Source: Hirudinaria manillensis
Lineage: Eukaryota; Annelida; Clitellata; Hirudinida; Hirudinidae
Reading direction: 5' to 3'
Assembly (NCBI GenBank): GCA_034509925.1
Contig: CM067533.1
Span: 594,001-658,000 of the forward strand
DNA: 64,000 nucleotides
A program made the position numbers and the translations under genes. How positions within the stretch are numbered: the first letter of the stretch is position 1; each line of letters starts with the position of its first letter. Below the pieces are notes generated by a model. The model was not told the origin of the DNA and did no database searches. It saw nothing but the letters and a program-made list of their open reading frames with translations. Positions 1 to 9,251 of the stretch are shown here, in pieces.

Positions 1-37
1 TTTGTGTGTTTTGGGAGTTGCGTTCGCGCATTCCCGA
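1..37 (+). ncRNA. RNU1: U1 snRNA gene, 3' end only (cut by window edge)
   Basis: The window opens inside the Sm-site region (UUUGUG) of a U1 gene and contains its complete 3' stem-loop: GGGAGUUGCG, a UUCG loop, then CGCAUUCCC. The 5' part lies outside the window. Confidence 0.85.
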
Positions 38-176
38 TTTTTTAAATAAAGTTAACCAATCTTTATAATAAACTGATGGTTCCAATTTATCTAATTCGTA
101 AGCATTAACTTTTTACAAACATCGCAATTACTTTTCTTTTTGTCACCAGGGTGTATCGAGGGATTGAACAAATACC

Positions 177-316
177 AAACTAAACCGTCGCAGGTGGAGA
201 AGTGACCGTCTCAATCATGGCACTTGTGGAAGGTCGAAACCTGCGATTACACCAGAGGTGGGTAACTCGGGCGAATGATTTTTGTACTTGTGGGATTTGC
301 GATCGAGCATTTCCGT
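177..316 (+). ncRNA. U1-like gene, array unit 1 (type a)
   Basis: This is a U1-derived sequence of about 140 nt. It aligns to U1 at the 5' end (AAACUAAACCG), in the central GUGGGUAACUCGGGCG segment, at an Sm-like AUUUUUGUA and in the 3' stem-loop. The first stem-loop lacks the AUCA(N)GAAGG-type loop that binds U1-70K, and AUUGCAC of the U1A loop is altered to AUGGCAC. The recognition sequence differs from U1 at positions 6 and 8, so base pairing to the splice-site G would be lost. It is either a pseudogene kept uniform by the array or a derived RNA. Confidence 0.6.
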
Positions 317-422
317 TCTTTAAAAATAAAACCAACTCTTACCGTTTAATGTTTGAGAATTCGATACAACGCCAAAAAATAATTTCCGTGGGAACGCTCA
401 TTCCAAAGAAAACGCGTTTTAG

Positions 423-440
423 ACACCACCGCTAAAGTCT
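423..440 (+). promoter_or_regulatory. Proximal sequence element (PSE) of the array U1 genes
   Basis: The motif ACACCACCGCTAAAGTCT lies at -57 to -40 relative to the U1 start at 480. The same spacing and a close match recur at every array copy (for example 1030-1047) and at the dispersed loci: 17601-17618, 18403-18420, 19036-19053 and 20572-20589, with weaker matches at 19754-19771 and 20840-20857. Conservation at fixed distance amid diverged flanks is what a SNAPc-bound PSE looks like. The call rests on position and conservation, not on a known consensus for this lineage. Confidence 0.75.
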
Positions 441-479
441 ATCACATTTCATAAACAAATCCCTGTGCCGTAGTTTATC

Positions 480-643
480 AAACTTACCTGGCGTAGGTGG
501 TAGCCGTGATCAAAAAGGCGGCACGCCCAGTTGGAGGCCGATCCATTGCACCCGGGGTTGGCTGAAGGCTGCGATTACCCCAAATGCGGGTAACTCGGGC
601 GCATAATTTGTGTGTTTTGGGAGTTGCGTTCGCGCATTCCCGA
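480..643 (+). ncRNA. RNU1: U1 snRNA
   Basis: U1 snRNA is the RNA core of the U1 snRNP, which recognises 5' splice sites by base pairing. The transcript is about 164 nt, the usual U1 length. It shows ACUUACCUG for 5'-splice-site pairing, a stem-loop I loop GAUCAAAAAGG (U1-70K site), a stem-loop II loop AUUGCACCC (U1A site), GCGAUUACCCCAAAUGCGGG, an Sm site AAUUUGUG and a terminal stem-loop with a UUCG loop. The 5' end reads AAAC rather than the usual AUAC. Nucleotide 53 is U in this copy. Confidence 0.95.
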
Positions 644-782
644 TTTTTTAAATAAAGTTAACCAATCTTTATAATAAACTGATGGTTCCAATTTATCTAA
701 TTCGTAAGCATTAACTTTTTACAAACATCGCAATTACTTTTCTTTTTGTCACCAGGGTGTATCGAGGGATTGAACAAATACC

Positions 783-922
783 AAACTAACCCGTCGCAGG
801 TGGAGAAGTGACCGTCTCAATCATGGCACTTGTGGAAGGTCGAAACCTGCGATTACACCAGAGGTGGGTAACTCGGGCGAATGATTTTTGTACTTGTGGG
901 ATTTGCGATCGAGCATTTCCGT
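783..922 (+). ncRNA. U1-like gene, array unit 2 (type a)
   Basis: This is a type-a copy whose 5' end is AAACUAACCCG, giving changes at U1 positions 6 (U to A) and 10 (U to C). The Sm-like AUUUUUGUA and the GUGGGAUUUGC 3' stem are present. Confidence 0.6.
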
Positions 923-1086
923 TCTTTAAAAATAAAACCAACTCTTACCGTTTAATGTTTGAGAATTCGATACAACGCCAAAAAATAATTTCCGTGGGAA
1001 CGCTCATTCCAAAGAACATCCGTTTTTAGACACCACCGCTAAAGTCTATCACATATCATAAACAAATCCCTGTGCCGTAGTTTATC

Positions 1087-1250
1087 AAACTTACCTGGCG
1101 TAGGTGGTAGCCGTGATCAAAAAGGCGGCACGCCCAGTCGGAGGCCGATCCATTGCACCCGGGGTTGGCTGAAGGCTGCGATTACCCCAAATGCGGGTAA
1201 CTCGGGCGCATAATTTGTGTGTTTTGGGAGTTGCGTTCGCGCATTCCCGA
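1087..1250 (+). ncRNA. RNU1: U1 snRNA
   Basis: Intact U1 copy with C at nucleotide 53. It is followed by a shortened spacer because the next U1-like gene is missing. The PSE is at 1030-1047. Confidence 0.95.
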
Positions 1251-1385
1251 TTTTTTAAATAAAGTTAACCAATCCTTATAATAAACTGATGGTTCCAATT
1301 TAGCTAATTCGTAAGCATTATTCGTAAGACACCACCGCTAAAGTCTATCACATATCATAAACAAATCCCTGTGCCGTAGTTTATC

Positions 1386-1549
1386 AAACTTACCTGGCGT
1401 AGGTGGTAGCCGTGATCAAAAAGGCGGCACGCCCAGTCGGAGGCCGATCCATTGCACCCGGGGTTGGCTGAAGGCTGCGATTACCCCAAATGCGGGTAAC
1501 TCGGGCGCATAATTTGTGTGTTTTGGGAGTTGCGTTCGCGCATTCCCGA
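1386..1549 (+). ncRNA. RNU1: U1 snRNA
   Basis: Intact U1 copy with C at nucleotide 53. Its PSE is kept although the U1-like gene normally found upstream was removed. The deletion joins TTCGTAAGCATTA to TTCGTAAGACACC, with a TTCGTAAG repeat on both sides of the junction. Confidence 0.95.
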
Positions 1550-1697
1550 TTTTTTAAATAAAGTTCACCAATCTTTTTAATAAACTGATGGTTACAATTT
1601 ATCTAATTCGTAAGCATTAACTTTTTACAAACTTATGCTTCATCGCAATTACTTTTCTTTTTGTCACCAGGGTGTATCGAGGGATTGAACAAATACC

Positions 1698-1837
1698 AAA
1701 CTAACCCGTCGCAGGTGGAGAAGTGACCGTCTCAATCATGGCACTTGTGGAAGGTCGAAACCTGCGATTACCCCAGAGGTAGGTAACTCGGGCGAATGAT
1801 TTTTGTACTTCTAGGATTTGCGTTCGAGCATTTCCGT
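1698..1837 (+). ncRNA. U1-like gene (type b)
   Basis: Type b differs from type a in the 3' part: ACUUCUAGGAUUUGCGUUCGAG instead of the GUGGGAUUUGCGAUC form, plus CCCCAGAGGUAGG upstream of it. The 10-bp insertion (TTATGCTT region) precedes the gene at about 1631. Confidence 0.55.
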
Positions 1838-2001
1838 TCTTTAAAAATAAAACCAACTCTTACCGTTTAATGTTTGAGAATTCGATACAACGCCAAAAAA
1901 TAATTTCCGTGGGAACGCTCATTCCAAAGAAAACGCGTTTGTAGACACCACCGCTAAAGTCTATCACATTTCATAAACAAATCCCTGTGCCGTAGTTTAT
2001 C

Positions 2002-2165
2002 AAACTTACCTGGCGTAGGTGGTAGCCGTGATCAAAAAGGCGGCACGCCCAGTCGGAGGCCGATCCATTGCACCCGGGGTTGGCTGAAGGCTGCGATTAC
2101 CCCAAATGCGGGTAACTCGGGCGCATAATTTGTGTGTTTTGAGAGTTGCGTTCGCGCATTCCCGA
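2002..2165 (+). ncRNA. RNU1: U1 snRNA (one change in the 3' stem)
   Basis: U1 copy with C at nucleotide 53. The 3' stem reads GAGAGUUGCG instead of GGGAGUUGCG near 2141, which weakens one base pair of the terminal stem-loop. All protein-binding loops are unchanged. Confidence 0.93.
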
Positions 2166-2304
2166 TTTTTTAAATAAAGTTAACCAATCCTTATAATAAA
2201 CTGATGGTTCCAATTTATCTAATTCGTAAGCATTAACTTTTTACAAACATCGCAATTACTTTTCTTTTTGTCACCAGGGTGTATCGAGGGATTGAACAAA
2301 TACC

Positions 2305-2444
2305 AAACTAAACCGTCGCAGGTGGAGAAGTGACCGTCTCAATCATGGCACTTGTGGAAGGTCGAAACCTGCGATTACACCAGAGGTGGGTAACTCGGGC
2401 GAATGATTTTTGTTCTTGTGGGATTTGCGATCGAGCATTTCCGT
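2305..2444 (+). ncRNA. U1-like gene (type a)
   Basis: Type a with the AAACUAAACCG 5' end shared with the copy at 177, and UUCUUGUGGG in place of UACUUGUGGG after the Sm-like site. Confidence 0.55.
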
Positions 2445-2607
2445 TCTTTAAAAATAAAACCAACTCTTACCGTTTAATGTTTGAGAATTCGATACAACGC
2501 CAAAAAATAATTTCCGTGGGAACGCTCATTCCAAAGAAAACGCGTTTTAGACACCACCGCTAAAGTCTATCACATATCATAAACAAATCCCTGTGCCGTA
2601 GTTTATC

Positions 2608-2771
2608 AAACTTACCTGGCGTAGGTGGTAGCCGTGATCAAAAAGGCGGCACGCCCAGTTGGAGGCCGATCCATTGCACCCGGGGTTGGCTGAAGGCTGC
2701 GATTACCCCAAATGCGGGTAACTCGGGCGCATAATTTGTGTGTTTTGGGAGTTGCGTTCGCGCATTCCCGA
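2608..2771 (+). ncRNA. RNU1: U1 snRNA
   Basis: Intact U1 copy with U at nucleotide 53 and the standard PSE at -57. Confidence 0.95.
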
Positions 2772-2910
2772 TTTTTTAAATAAAGTTAACCAATCTTTTT
2801 AATAAACTGATGGTTACAATTTATCTAATTCGTAAGCATTAACTTTTTACAAACATCGCAATTACTTTTATTTTTGTCACCAGGGTGTATCGAGGGATTG
2901 AACAAATACC

Positions 2911-3050
2911 AAACTAACCCGTCGCAGGTGGAGAAGTGACCGTCTCAATCATGGCACATGTGGAAGGTCGAAACCTGCGATTACACCAGAGGTGGGTAAA
3001 TCGGGCGAATGAATTTTGTACTTCTAGGATTTGCGTTCGAGCATTTCCGT
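2911..3050 (+). ncRNA. U1-like gene (type b, altered Sm region)
   Basis: Type-b 3' part (CUUCUAGGAUUUGCGUUCG). The central GUGGGUAAAUCGGGCG has one change, and the Sm-like stretch is GAAUUUUGUA rather than GAUUUUUGUA. Confidence 0.5.
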
Positions 3051-3213
3051 TCTTTAAAAATAAAACCAACTCTTACCGTTTAATGTTTGAGAATTCGATA
3101 CAACGCCAAAAAATAATTTCCGTGGGAACGCTCATTCCAAAGAAAACGCCTTTTAGACACCACCGCTAAAGTCTATCACATTTCATAAACAAATCCCTGT
3201 GCCGTATTTTATC

Positions 3214-3377
3214 AAACTTACCTGGCGTAGGTGGTAGCCGTGATCAAAAAGGCGGCACGCCCAGTTGGAGGCCGATCCATTGCACCCGGGGTTGGCTGAA
3301 GGCTGCGATTACCCCAAATGCGGGTAACTCGGGCGCATAATTTGTGTGTTTTGGGAGTTGCGTTCGCGCATTCCCGA
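3214..3377 (+). ncRNA. RNU1: U1 snRNA
   Basis: Intact U1 copy with U at nucleotide 53. The upstream spacer has one change (GTATTTTATC for GTAGTTTATC). Confidence 0.95.
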
Positions 3378-3516
3378 TTTTTTAAATAAAGTTAACCAAT
3401 CTTTATAATAAACTGATGGTTCCAATTTATCTAATTCGTAAGCATTAACTTTTTACAAACATCGCAATTACTTTTCTTTTTGTCACCAGGGTGTATCGAG
3501 GGATTGAACAAATACC

Positions 3517-3656
3517 AAACTAACCCGTCGCAGGTGGAGAAGTGACCGTCTCAATCATGGCACTTGTGGAAGGTCGAAACCTGCGATTACACCAGAGGTG
3601 GGTAACTCGGGCGAATGATTTTTGTACTTGTGGGATTTGCGATCGAGCATTTCCGT
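3517..3656 (+). ncRNA. U1-like gene (type a)
   Basis: Type a with the AAACUAACCCG 5' end; same features as the copy at 783. Confidence 0.55.
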
Positions 3657-3819
3657 TCTTTAAAAATAAAACCAACTCTTACCGTTTAATGTTTGAGAAT
3701 TCGATACAACGCCAAAAAATAATTTCCGTGGGAACGCTCATTCCAAAGAAAACGCGTTTTAGACACCACCGCTAAAGTCTATCACATATCATAAACAAAT
3801 CCCTGTGCCGTAGTTTATC

Positions 3820-3983
3820 AAACTTACCTGGCGTAGGTGGTAGCCGTGATCAAAAAGGCGGCACGCCCAGTCGGAGGCCGATCCATTGCACCCGGGGTTG
3901 GCTGAAGGCTGCGATTACCCCAAATGCGGGTAACTCGGGCGCATAATTTGTGTGTTTTGGGAGTTGCGTTCGCGCATTCCCGA
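3820..3983 (+). ncRNA. RNU1: U1 snRNA
   Basis: Intact U1 copy with C at nucleotide 53. Confidence 0.95.
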
Positions 3984-4122
3984 TTTTTTAAATAAAGTTA
4001 ACCAATCTTTATAATAAACTGATGGTTCCAATTTATCTAATTCGTAAGCATTAACTTTTTACAAACATCGCAATTACTTTTCTTTTTGTCACCAGGGCGT
4101 ATCGAGGGATTGAACAAATACC

Positions 4123-4262
4123 AAACTAACCCGTCGCAGGTGGAGAAGTGACCGTCTCAATCATGGCACATGTGGAAGGTCGAAACCTGCGATTACACCA
4201 GAGGTGGGTAACTCGGGCGAATGATTTTTGTACTTGTGGGATTTGCGATCGAGCATTTCCGT
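4123..4262 (+). ncRNA. U1-like gene (type a)
   Basis: Type a with AUGGCACAU in the former U1A-loop region, shared with the copy at 2911. Confidence 0.55.
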
Positions 4263-4425
4263 TCTTTAAAAATAAAACCAACTCTTACCGTTTAATGTTT
4301 GAGAATTCGATACAACGCCAAAAAATAATTTCCGTGGGAACGCTCATTCCAAAGAAAACGCGTTTTAGACACCACCGCTAAAGTCTATCACATTTCATAA
4401 ACAAATCCCTGTGCCGTAGTTTATC

Positions 4426-4589
4426 AAACTTACCTGGCGTAGGTGGTAGCCGTGATCAAAAAGGCGGCACGCCCAGTTGGAGGCCGATCCATTGCACCCG
4501 GGGTTGGCTGAAGGCTGCGATTACCCCAAATGCGGGTAACTCGGGCGCATAATTTGTGTGTTTTGGGAGTTGCGTTCGCGCATTCCCGA
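4426..4589 (+). ncRNA. RNU1: U1 snRNA
   Basis: Intact U1 copy with U at nucleotide 53. Confidence 0.95.
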
Positions 4590-4728
4590 TTTTTTAAATA
4601 AAGTTAACCAATCTTTATAATAAACTGATGGTTCCAATTTATCTAATTCGTAAGCATTAACTTTTTACAAACATCGCAATTACTTTTCTTTTTGTCACCA
4701 GGGTGTATCGAGGGATTGAACAAATACC

Positions 4729-4868
4729 AAACTAACCCGTCGCAGGTGGAGAAGTGACCGTCTCAATCATGGCACTTGTGGAAGGTCGAAACCTGCGATT
4801 ACACCAGAGGTGGGTAACTCGGGCGAATGATTTTTGTACTTGTGGGATTTGCGATCGAGCATTTCCGT
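4729..4868 (+). ncRNA. U1-like gene (type a)
   Basis: Type a with the AAACUAACCCG 5' end. Confidence 0.55.
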
Positions 4869-5031
4869 TCTTTAAAAATAAAACCAACTCTTACCGTTTA
4901 ATGTTTGAGAATTCGATACAACGCCAAAAAATAATTTCCGTGGGAACGCTCATTCCAAAGAAAACGCGTTTTAGACACCACCGCTAAAGTCTATCACATA
5001 TCATAAACAAATCCCTGTGCCGTAGTTTATC

Positions 5032-5195
5032 AAACTTACCTGGCGTAGGTGGTAGCCGTGATCAAAAAGGCGGCACGCCCAGTCGGAGGCCGATCCATTG
5101 CACCCGGGGTTGGCTGAAGGCTGCGATTACCCCAAATGCGGGTAACTCGGGCGCATAATTTGTGTGTTTTGGGAGTTGCGTTCGCGCATTCCCGA
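5032..5195 (+). ncRNA. RNU1: U1 snRNA (last array copy)
   Basis: Last intact U1 in the array, with C at nucleotide 53. The spacer after it has TTCGTCCGC for TTCGTAAGC. Confidence 0.95.
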
Positions 5196-5343
5196 TTTTT
5201 TAAATAAAGTTAACCAATCTTTATAATAAACTGATGGTTCCAATTTATCTAATTCGTCCGCATTAACTTTTTACAAACTTATGCTTCATCGCAATTACTT
5301 TTCTTTTTGTCACCAGGGTGTATCGAGGGATTGAACAAATACC

Positions 5344-5483
5344 AAACTAACCCGTCGCAGGTGGAGAAGTGACCGTCTCAATCATGGCACTTGTGGAAGG
5401 TCGAAACCTGCGATTACCCCAGAGGTAGGTAAATCGGGCGAATGAATTTTGTACTTCTAGGATTTGCGTTCGAGCATTTCCGT
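5344..5483 (+). ncRNA. U1-like gene (type b, array terminus)
   Basis: Last U1-like copy: type b, with the 10-bp upstream insertion and the GAAUUUUGUA Sm-like stretch. Array homology ends about 40 bp downstream. Confidence 0.5.
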
Positions 5484-5521
5484 TCTTTAAAAATAAAACC
5501 AACTCTTACCGTTTAATGTTT

Positions 5522-5940
5522 GCGGTTCTTTAGTCGATTATTAAGATGTTTGAAAGTACATATTTATCTTTGCAAATAAACACATCAGGTTTTGGCATTA
5601 AAACTTCAGCGATTAGCACCTAGAATTACCTAAGCGTATTATAGCTGAAGATTATAAATAAAAATGCATATACGACACAACTTGAAGATAATTCAAATTA
5701 AGGCTTAATTAATATTCAGATAGTAATAAAAAAATAAATATGAAATGAATTAATTAATATTCAGCCCCAAATAAAAAAATTAATTATTAATTTTAATTGC
5801 AATACAAATTTAGATAATTAAATTTTATTATTCACGATCTTTTTTCGTTGTCAAAGTATAAGGGCGAATGGCTTTCGCCAAAGTTTTCAACATATCGCAA
5901 CCGACACACTTCAAACAAACAACCACATCTTCAATCAACA
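5522..5940. other. AT-rich spacer and DDX39B 5' region
   Basis: Single-copy AT-rich DNA between the U1 array and the helicase gene. I see no additional gene. The region just before the ATG at 5941 (from about 5840) is less AT-rich and probably transcribed as 5' UTR. Confidence 0.5.
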
Positions 5941-7224
5941 ATGTCTGACAACGAACTTCTCGATTACGAAGACGGACCACAGGAAGAAGTAGAATCAGTT
6001 TTGGAAGCAGCAGAAAAGGAAGAAGCGTTGCCATCTAAGGATTTGAAGGGCACTTATGTCTCTGTTCACAGTTCAGGATTCCGAGATTTCCTCCTCAAGC
6101 CCGAGTTGCTGAGGGCCATTGCAGACTGCGGTTTCGAACATCCGTCGGGAGTTCAACACGAGTGTATCCCACAAGCCAATTTGGGAATGGACATTCTTTG
6201 CCAGGCCAAGTCGGGCATGGGTAAAACTGCCGTCTTTGTTCTTTCGACTCTTCAACAGTTGGAGCCTGTGGACAACCAAGTTTCGGTGCTCGTCATGTGC
6301 CACACGAGAGAATTGGCATTTCAGATAAGCAAGGAGTACGAAAGGTTCACCAGATACATTAAAGGAGTGAAAGTGGCAGTGTTCTTCGGTGGGATGGCCA
6401 TTGCTAAAGACGAAGCCACACTGAAGACCAACTGTCCTCACATCGTCGTCGGAACTCCAGGCAGAATTTTGGCTCTGGCACGTAGCAAGGTACTCGATTT
6501 GAAGAACCTTAAGCAATTCGTCATCGACGAATGCGACAAAGTACTCGACCAACTGGACATGAGAAAAGACATCCAGGAAATCTTCAAGATGTCTCCTAGA
6601 GACAAACAAGTCATGATGTTCTCTGCAACTCTGAGCAAGCAGATCCGTCCAGTCTGCAAAAAGTTCATGCAGGACCCTTTGGAGGTCTACGTCGATGACG
6701 ACACGAAGCTGACGCTGCACGGACTTCAGCAACACTACGTCAAGCTAAAGGAAAACGACAAGAACAAGAAGCTGTTCCAACTTCTCGACAACCTCGACTT
6801 CAACCAAGTCATCGTCTTTGTCAAATCGTGCCAGAGATCCATTGCACTGGCGAGGCTTCTGGCCGACCAGAACTTTCCCACGACTGCCATCCACAAAGCC
6901 TTGAAACAGGAGGAGAGATTGGCCCGCTACCAGCAGTTCAAAAACTTCGATTCTCGCATTCTCGTGGCGACGAACCTGTTCGGCAGAGGAATCGACATTG
7001 AGAGAGTAAACGTCGTTTTCAACTACGACATGCCCGAGGATTCTGACACCTACCTCCATAGAGTGGCCAGGGCTGGAAGGTTCGGTACGAAAGGATTGGC
7101 CATAAGCTTCGTGTCTGACGACGAGAATGCCAAAATCCTGAATGACGTTCAAGAGAGATTCGAGATCAACATCACAGAACTTCCGGACAGCATTGACAAA
7201 TCCCTTTACGTCGATGCTCAATAA
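5941..7224 (+). CDS. DDX39B: DEAD-box RNA helicase UAP56/Sub2 (DDX39B), intronless
   Basis: This is the ATP-dependent RNA helicase that helps load U2 snRNP on the branch point and couples splicing to mRNA export through the TREX complex in the nucleus. The 427-aa reading frame matches the family length (428 aa in human). It starts [12 protein letters not shown], a family hallmark, which is why I chose 5941 over an in-frame upstream extension. Visible motifs are Q motif region [12 protein letters not shown], Walker A SGMGKT near residue 91, PTREL-type CHTREL, the diagnostic DECD (not DEAD) near 195, SAT near 226, and [10 protein letters not shown] near 373. No intron interrupts it. A polyadenylation signal AATAAA follows near 7251. 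It lies directly beside the U1 array and convergent to GTF2F2. Confidence 0.97.
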   Translation: MSDNELLDYEDGPQEEVESVLEAAEKEEALPSKDLKGTYVSVHSSGFRDFLLKPELLRAIADCGFEHPSGVQHECIPQANLGMDILCQAKSGMGKTAVFVLSTLQQLEPVDNQVSVLVMCHTRELAFQISKEYERFTRYIKGVKVAVFFGGMAIAKDEATLKTNCPHIVVGTPGRILALARSKVLDLKNLKQFVIDECDKVLDQLDMRKDIQEIFKMSPRDKQVMMFSATLSKQIRPVCKKFMQDPLEVYVDDDTKLTLHGLQQHYVKLKENDKNKKLFQLLDNLDFNQVIVFVKSCQRSIALARLLADQNFPTTAIHKALKQEERLARYQQFKNFDSRILVATNLFGRGIDIERVNVVFNYDMPEDSDTYLHRVARAGRFGTKGLAISFVSDDENAKILNDVQERFEINITELPDSIDKSLYVDAQ

Positions 7225-7907
7225 TACTGCCTTGTAATTATTAATTATTAAATAAAATGTTTTAACGTGAAGTTGTAAAAATAATTGTGATGTTGCTCAA
7301 CAGAGCAGATATATTTAGTAAATAAAATTTAATGTGCAAGATAAATATGTGGCGTAATTAATTTTTCGTACTTTTATAAAGTTATTTACCATCTAAATTC
7401 GTACTGTTTTGATGTGTATGTTGTCCTCTTCCCGAATTTAAGGAGATTATAAAATTATATTATTTTTTTTTATTTGTTTATTATTGTGCTTGTAACTCAA
7501 AAAACAAAGATTTATATCACAAACTCTGATTCCTTTTATATTTGCCGATAGTTAATAAAATTTTAAAACTATGTAATCCTAAAAGGAAACATTCTTCGTG
7601 CAACAATTGCTTTGATTATTTGACATGTTAAAGTATTAAAAATAAAATGATAGTAATTTCCAGATGAAAATTAGTTTCCTAGCTTATTTTATTATTTCTA
7701 AAATGCATGGCTGAACATTTTTAATACTTAAACTCCAAGAAATTTCCAAATAAAAGGAATTTGAACGAATTTTTAAACGCTTTAAGACGGTTATTTTCAT
7801 TTTTTTTTGTTTTATTTTTGGTATCAAAGAATTAAACAAATCTCATGTAGTAATAATAAAAAGTTAAAACATCTCTGTTCATGGTTAACACAAGGTCATC
7901 AACTCCT
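7225..7907. other. AT-rich convergent intergenic region
   Basis: This holds the 3' UTRs of DDX39B (+) and GTF2F2 (-). AATAAA occurs on the + strand near 7251, and TTTATT (a minus-strand signal) near 7811. I see no further gene. Confidence 0.5.
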
Positions 7908-8675
7908 CTACTTGTAATGTCTGTACTCCAACTTCAGCTCGTATGTTCCCCTGTGAATACCAGCCGGGTTAAATTTGCAGATTTCTTTCATAATCTCTTT
8001 TAAGTGAGCAACAGGCTGCTTTGTCAGCTTCACGAGATCATGTAGCTTGTAGTATTGGTGCTTCTCGAAGATGGCAAAGAGTTGGTCTTTGACCAAATCC
8101 TTGTCCTTCCTCTTGTTCTTTTCCTCTTCCTTCGCCTTATTCGGTGCCAACGGTTTGAAGTTATTGACGGCCTGTTCGAGTTTAATAGTCTGCCTTGCGG
8201 GAGTATTGGCAGCTTCGAATACGCCACGTTTGAAATCCATGTAGTCTCTGTTCATGATCGGCCTCATGGATCCCTTTTTCGAGATATTACCTTCCACGGC
8301 CATCGATCCTTCGCCAATCGAGGAACTGTTGCCAGAGGAAGAGTTTTTTTCCTCCGACATGATGAACAATTTGGAATCGATCGAATCGTTAACGAGAAAT
8401 TCATGTTCTCTGGGAATGTTATTGGTTTGGTATTCTTCGTTGACGACGAATACCGGCTTTTTGGACTTGTCGTTGAAGATTTTCAACTTTCCAATTTCAA
8501 CGCCAGGTGGCCCGTTCTGAAGGAGCTCCTGTAAATACGTCGGTACTTTGACCAGAATGATTCCCCTCGTGGCTTTGGTTACGTTCAGGATGTTTTTCTT
8601 TCCTTCTTTGTTGTTTTTGATGATTGGTGTTTTCATGTTTGGAAATCGATAGGACTTTTTTATGGCACGATTCAA
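7908..8675 (-). CDS. GTF2F2: General transcription factor TFIIF subunit beta (RAP30), intronless
   Basis: This is the small subunit of TFIIF, which binds RNA polymerase II, stabilises the preinitiation complex and supports early elongation. The reading frame is 255 aa, against about 249 in human. The N-terminal dimerisation domain is marked by RGIILVKVPTYL and GKLKIF. A serine-rich linker (residues ~105-125) follows, then ENYM-like RDYMDFKRG. The C-terminal winged helix contains FEKHQYYKLHDLVKLTKQP, LKEIMKEI and a near-terminal YELKLEYRHYK, all close to the human protein. The initiator could be Met1 or Met14; Met14 (MKTPIIKNN) gives an N-terminus closer to the family length. The gene is single-exon. 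It is on the same strand as RPB1, its physical partner. Confidence 0.95.
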   Translation of the reverse strand: MNRAIKKSYRFPNMKTPIIKNNKEGKKNILNVTKATRGIILVKVPTYLQELLQNGPPGVEIGKLKIFNDKSKKPVFVVNEEYQTNNIPREHEFLVNDSIDSKLFIMSEEKNSSSGNSSSIGEGSMAVEGNISKKGSMRPIMNRDYMDFKRGVFEAANTPARQTIKLEQAVNNFKPLAPNKAKEEEKNKRKDKDLVKDQLFAIFEKHQYYKLHDLVKLTKQPVAHLKEIMKEICKFNPAGIHRGTYELKLEYRHYK

Positions 8676-9251
8676 TGAACAGAACTACGTATTCGATTGA
8701 CTGACACCCGAGAAGATATGACTATCCGTGAGCGCGCGCTTTACGAGGTACGAAAAAAAGATTCTGAATATAATGTCGCGCTTATTTAAAATTTTTAATT
8801 AAGCTTGCGCGCGCATGTGTACTCTCGTATATTTATGCGAAAGTATTAAGCATTATGTATTAATTAGGTTTTATATTAATTATTAGGTTTTAAGTATTAC
8901 ATTTATTTTGATTAAGAAAAAAATAAAATAAATAAAGCCAATAAAATTAAAATCAATGTTCGTCAATAAGGAGTCATTTCATTTTGTGTTTCTAACATTA
9001 TGTTTTTATGCTAAATATACTCTTGTATTTTACAGTAAAGAATAATATTTTTATTGGTTAAGTAATGGAACTAACAAATACATTAAAAATTGAATTTAAA
9101 TTTTATTATTCTGAATGCTAAACTTCTTCAGTCACAAACGCTTTAAAATAAATGGTTTTTGAAGATAACACTTTGTTATTCGTTAACGCATTTATTGACT
9201 TTATTAATACAATATTTGATATCCTATAAAAACTCAATATTTATTAAAAAT
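8676..9251. other. AT-rich spacer between RPB1 3' end and GTF2F2 5' end
   Basis: Contains the RPB1 3' UTR, with TTTATT (AATAAA on the minus strand) near 9190 and 9198, and the upstream region of GTF2F2. A GC-rich stretch GAGCGCGCGC near 8730 and another near 8810 sit upstream of GTF2F2. No coding signal. Confidence 0.45.

Larger units (their letters stand above)
1..5521 (+). repeat. Tandem array of U1 / U1-like snRNA dyads
   Basis: The first 5.5 kb is a head-to-tail array with a unit of about 606 bp. Each unit holds a canonical-looking U1 gene and, about 300 bp away, a shorter U1-derived sequence. Canonical starts fall at 480, 1087, 1386, 2002, 2608, 3214, 3820, 4426 and 5032; the tail of another copy opens the window. 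U1-like starts fall at 177, 783, 1698, 2305, 2911, 3517, 4123, 4729 and 5344. The unit between 1087 and 1386 is only 299 bp because its U1-like gene is deleted. Two units carry a 10-bp insertion near 1631 and 5279. Homology stops abruptly near 5521. Units differ at only a few positions, which points to concerted evolution or recent amplification. The array continues off the left edge. Confidence 0.93.

Noticed and set aside
202..4987. Repeated 73-77 codon frames beginning MTVSIMA in each array unit
   Set aside because: They lie across the U1-like gene and its spacer; their repetition reflects the tandem array, and part of each is recognisable U1 sequence rather than protein-coding DNA.
6073..7221. 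Long antisense frames within DDX39B
   Set aside because: Shadows of a well-conserved coding strand; no homology or splice context of their own.
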